From assembly GCA_034509735.1 (NCBI GenBank), contig JACGWO010000011.1, positions 15,719,866 through 15,783,865 on the forward strand: a stretch of 64,000 nucleotides of DNA. The letters run 5' to 3'. How positions within the stretch are numbered: position 1 is the first letter of the stretch; each line of letters opens with the position of its first letter. This DNA comes from Sesamum alatum. Taxonomy: Eukaryota > Streptophyta > Magnoliopsida > Lamiales > Pedaliaceae. The notes beneath the pieces were generated by a model. It was given only the letters and a program-made list of their open reading frames with translations. It had not been told where the DNA came from and ran no database searches. Of the stretch, positions 61,967 to 64,000 are shown piece after piece. The position numbers and the translations under genes were made by a program.

Positions 61967-63445
61967 TTGGGAGCTCCAACATCCGGGAAGCCGCTTATAT
62001 TGTACATAGCAGCGCAAGAAAGGTCTGTGGGCGCGCTTATGGCACAAGAGAATGAAGAAGGGAAAGAGAAAGCCCTATATTACCTAAGTAGGACTTTGAC
62101 TGAAAATGAATTAAAGTACTCACCCGTGGAGAAAATCTGCTTAGCACTATTCTATGCCATCAAGAAGTTGAGGCATTATTTCGAGGCGTACTCCATAAGA
62201 CTCACATCTCGTGCTGATCCGGTCAAGTTCGTGATGTCAAGACCTGTACTCGCCGGGAGATTGGCAAAATGGTCCATCGTGTTCAACCAATACGAGATAG
62301 AGTATGTGCCCCAAAAAGCCGTCAAAGGACAAGCTCTTGCAAACTTCCTAGCTGACCACCCTGTGCCAGCTGAATGGGAGATATCCGATGACTTTTCTGA
62401 CGAAGATGTCTTTTCTGTCGAAATCCTCCCGGCGTGGACAATGTTTTTTGATGGGGCAGCGCGATCCGATGGAACGGGGGCAGGCATCGTCTTTGTTTCA
62501 CCAGAGAGACAAGTGTTAACTTACTCCGTCGTCTTGAATGAACTATGTTCCAATAATGTTGCTGAGTATCAAGCCTTGATCATCGGCCTTCAAATGGCTT
62601 TGGAGATGGGGATCTTAGAGATAGAAGTCTACGGCGACTCAAAGTTGATCATCAACCAAACCCTCCACGTATACGAAGTCAAGAAAGACGACTTGGTACC
62701 TTTCTTCCGGCAGGCGTCACATCTACTCAAAGGATTCGAGAGTGTGACTCTGAATCACATCCCAAGGAAAGATAACAGAATGGCAGATGCACTAGCCAAC
62801 CTAGCAACCACCTTGGCCTTATCCGAAGGAGAAACGACGAACGTCCCTGTGTGTAATAGATGGGTAATTCCCTCACTTGCTATATCCGATCAGGAAGACT
62901 CTTATGCTATCACGACCGCTACCACGGATGATCAAGATTGGAGAAAGCCGTTGATGGAGTATTTGAAAGATGGCAAGCTACCAGACGATGTTCGCCATAA
63001 AACAGAGGTGCGACGAAGATCATCCCGCTTCATCCTGCACAAGGACATCTTGTATCGGCGATCTTTCGAAGGTACTTACCAGCGTTGCTTGAACGGTGAA
63101 GAAACCATCGAAGCCATGACAGAAGCTCATTCGGGAGTATGTGGCGCACATCAATCCGGCCCGAAGCTGCACTTCAGAATCAAAAGGATGGGCTACTATT
63201 GGCCCACAATGGTCAAGGATTGCCTCGAGTACGCGAAGAAATGCGAGTCCTGCCAACTGCACGCCAACTTCATCCATCAACCGCCAGAGCCTCTACATCC
63301 TACAGTAGCTTCATGGCCATTTGACGCATGGGGACTTGATGTCGTAGGGCCTATCACTCCTAAGTCGTCTGCCGGGCACATCTACATTCTTGCAGCTACC
63401 GACTACTTTTCAAAATGGGCTGAAGCATTCCACTCAAAGAAGTGA
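61967..63445 (+). CDS. gypsy RNase H, archaeal-type second RNase H and integrase N-terminus
   Basis: 492 codons. Residues about 5-130 are the first RNase H (ALYYLSRTLTENELKYSPVE), which has lost its first acidic motif as in other Tat elements. Residues about 160-290 are the second RNase H: WTMFFDGAARSDGTGAGIVF, NVAEYQALIIGLQMALEMGI, EVYGDSKLIINQ, RKDNRMADALANLAT. From about 330 comes the integrase, with an HHCC zinc domain (H...H...CESC) and the first catalytic Asp (WGLDVVGPI). The frame ends at 63443-63445; the remainder of the integrase continues in an overlapping frame. Confidence 0.9.
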   Translation: MGAPTSGKPLILYIAAQERSVGALMAQENEEGKEKALYYLSRTLTENELKYSPVEKICLALFYAIKKLRHYFEAYSIRLTSRADPVKFVMSRPVLAGRLAKWSIVFNQYEIEYVPQKAVKGQALANFLADHPVPAEWEISDDFSDEDVFSVEILPAWTMFFDGAARSDGTGAGIVFVSPERQVLTYSVVLNELCSNNVAEYQALIIGLQMALEMGILEIEVYGDSKLIINQTLHVYEVKKDDLVPFFRQASHLLKGFESVTLNHIPRKDNRMADALANLATTLALSEGETTNVPVCNRWVIPSLAISDQEDSYAITTATTDDQDWRKPLMEYLKDGKLPDDVRHKTEVRRRSSRFILHKDILYRRSFEGTYQRCLNGEETIEAMTEAHSGVCGAHQSGPKLHFRIKRMGYYWPTMVKDCLEYAKKCESCQLHANFIHQPPEPLHPTVASWPFDAWGLDVVGPITPKSSAGHIYILAATDYFSKWAEAFHSKK

Positions 63446-63948
63446 AGAAGGAAACTGTGGTAGACTTCATCCGCGTCAACATCATCTTCCGGTATGGGGT
63501 GCCTCGGTACTTCATCACCGATAACGGAAGACCCTTCTACAACAAGGCGATGGACAAGTTATGCGCACAATTCGGCTTCAAGCAACACAACTCTTCAATG
63601 TATAACGCTGCGGCGAATGGCTTGGCGGAAGCTTTCAACAAAACTCTTTGCAACCTCTTGAAGAAGGTGGTGTCCAAATCAAAGAGAGATTGGCACGAAA
63701 GGATAGGCGAAGTGCTATGGGCATACCGGACGACACATCGGACCGCTACTCAAGCTACTCCATATTCCTTAGTCTATGGTGTTGAAGCCGTGCTTCCCTT
63801 GGAGAGTCAAATACCTTCGCTCCGCATCGCGATACAAGAGGGACTCACCGTCGAAGACAATGCTCGTCTGAGATTAGAAGAGTTAGAGGCACTGGATGAA
63901 AAAGACTTGAGGCTCAACAACAACTTCAATGCTATCAAGCCCGCATGA
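63442..63948 (+). CDS. gypsy integrase, middle and C-terminal part
   Basis: 168 codons overlapping the previous frame by four bases, so a one-base shift splits the integrase. Catalytic Asp in YFITDNGRPFYNK and Glu in NGLAEAFNKTLCN, then WAYRTTHRTATQATPYSLVY and LPLESQIPSLR. A TGA at about 63946 ends it, although recognisable integrase sequence (RAFNKKVRPRTFQVGD) goes on in another frame to the window edge. Confidence 0.9.
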   Translation: MKKETVVDFIRVNIIFRYGVPRYFITDNGRPFYNKAMDKLCAQFGFKQHNSSMYNAAANGLAEAFNKTLCNLLKKVVSKSKRDWHERIGEVLWAYRTTHRTATQATPYSLVYGVEAVLPLESQIPSLRIAIQEGLTVEDNARLRLEELEALDEKDLRLNNNFNAIKPA

Positions 63949-64000
63949 CGAGAGCGTTCAACAAGAAAGTTCGACCTCGGACATTTCAAGTTGGAGATTT

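Larger units (their letters stand above)
56656..64000 (+). mobile_element. Ty3/gypsy LTR retrotransposon, Tat-type, continuing past the right edge
   Basis: The 5' LTR is 56656-57324. The order gag, protease, RT, RNase H, second RNase H, integrase defines gypsy, and the extra archaeal-type RNase H after the first is the mark of the Tat lineage (Retand/Ogre relatives). The sequence is clearly more GC-rich than the host and has only a few frame breaks (near 57905, 58560, 61340 and 61930, and about 63440), so it looks fairly young. The 3' LTR is outside the window. Confidence 0.9.

Overview
This window is plant nuclear DNA, most likely from a eudicot. The evidence is AT-rich sequence, host genes split by GT-AG introns, plant-type copia and Tat-type gypsy retrotransposons, Mutator-like and Harbinger-like terminal-inverted-repeat elements, a Helitron, and host proteins that read as plant orthologues. 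I cannot name the species. Nothing indicates bacterial DNA, CRISPR arrays or organelle DNA.

Four host-derived loci are visible. (1) The C-terminal half of an aspartate aminotransferase gene of the plastid type (ASP5-like), + strand, exons between 2602 and 6023. (2) A complete PDS5-type cohesin-associated gene with a Tudor domain (PDS5C-like), - strand, 14 coding exons between 30117 and 37575, with two one-base homopolymer disruptions. (3) An intronless retrocopy of TCTP, - strand, 45040-45786, with a poly(A) remnant, a target-site duplication and a premature stop. (4) An ARM-repeat gene, - strand, two exons, 47540-49283. From memory, Arabidopsis has ASP5-, PDS5C- and ARM-repeat-like genes close together on chromosome 4, so the host genes look like a conserved block inflated by transposons.

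Most of the rest is layered transposons. A copia element (6580-11192, TSD gtcta) sits inside a decayed LINE. A second copia (A, from about 12337) is split at 13789 by a third element (B, 13789-23117, TSD gttat). B has lost almost all of pol, and its leader is split by a Mutator-like element of about 5.9 kb (14643-20591). Copia A is cut off on its 3' side by a second decayed LINE (about 23700-29350). From 38 to 57 kb there are a Harbinger-like element (39282-40153), a fold-back Mutator-type element (41345-42154), a non-autonomous LTR element carrying an IQD-like gene fragment (42242-44802), and a copia (C, 50018-56112, TSD gtccc). Copia C is inserted in a small Mutator-type element and itself carries a Helitron. 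A Ty3/gypsy element of the Tat type with two RNase H domains runs from 56656 off the right edge.

The most interesting unit is the Mutator-like element. It has a transposase gene with all three catalytic acidic residues recognisable. Convergent to it lies an intact 153-codon gene for a GRF-type zinc finger with a C-terminal membrane anchor. This resembles the convergent two-gene layout of maize MuDR, but the second protein is different.
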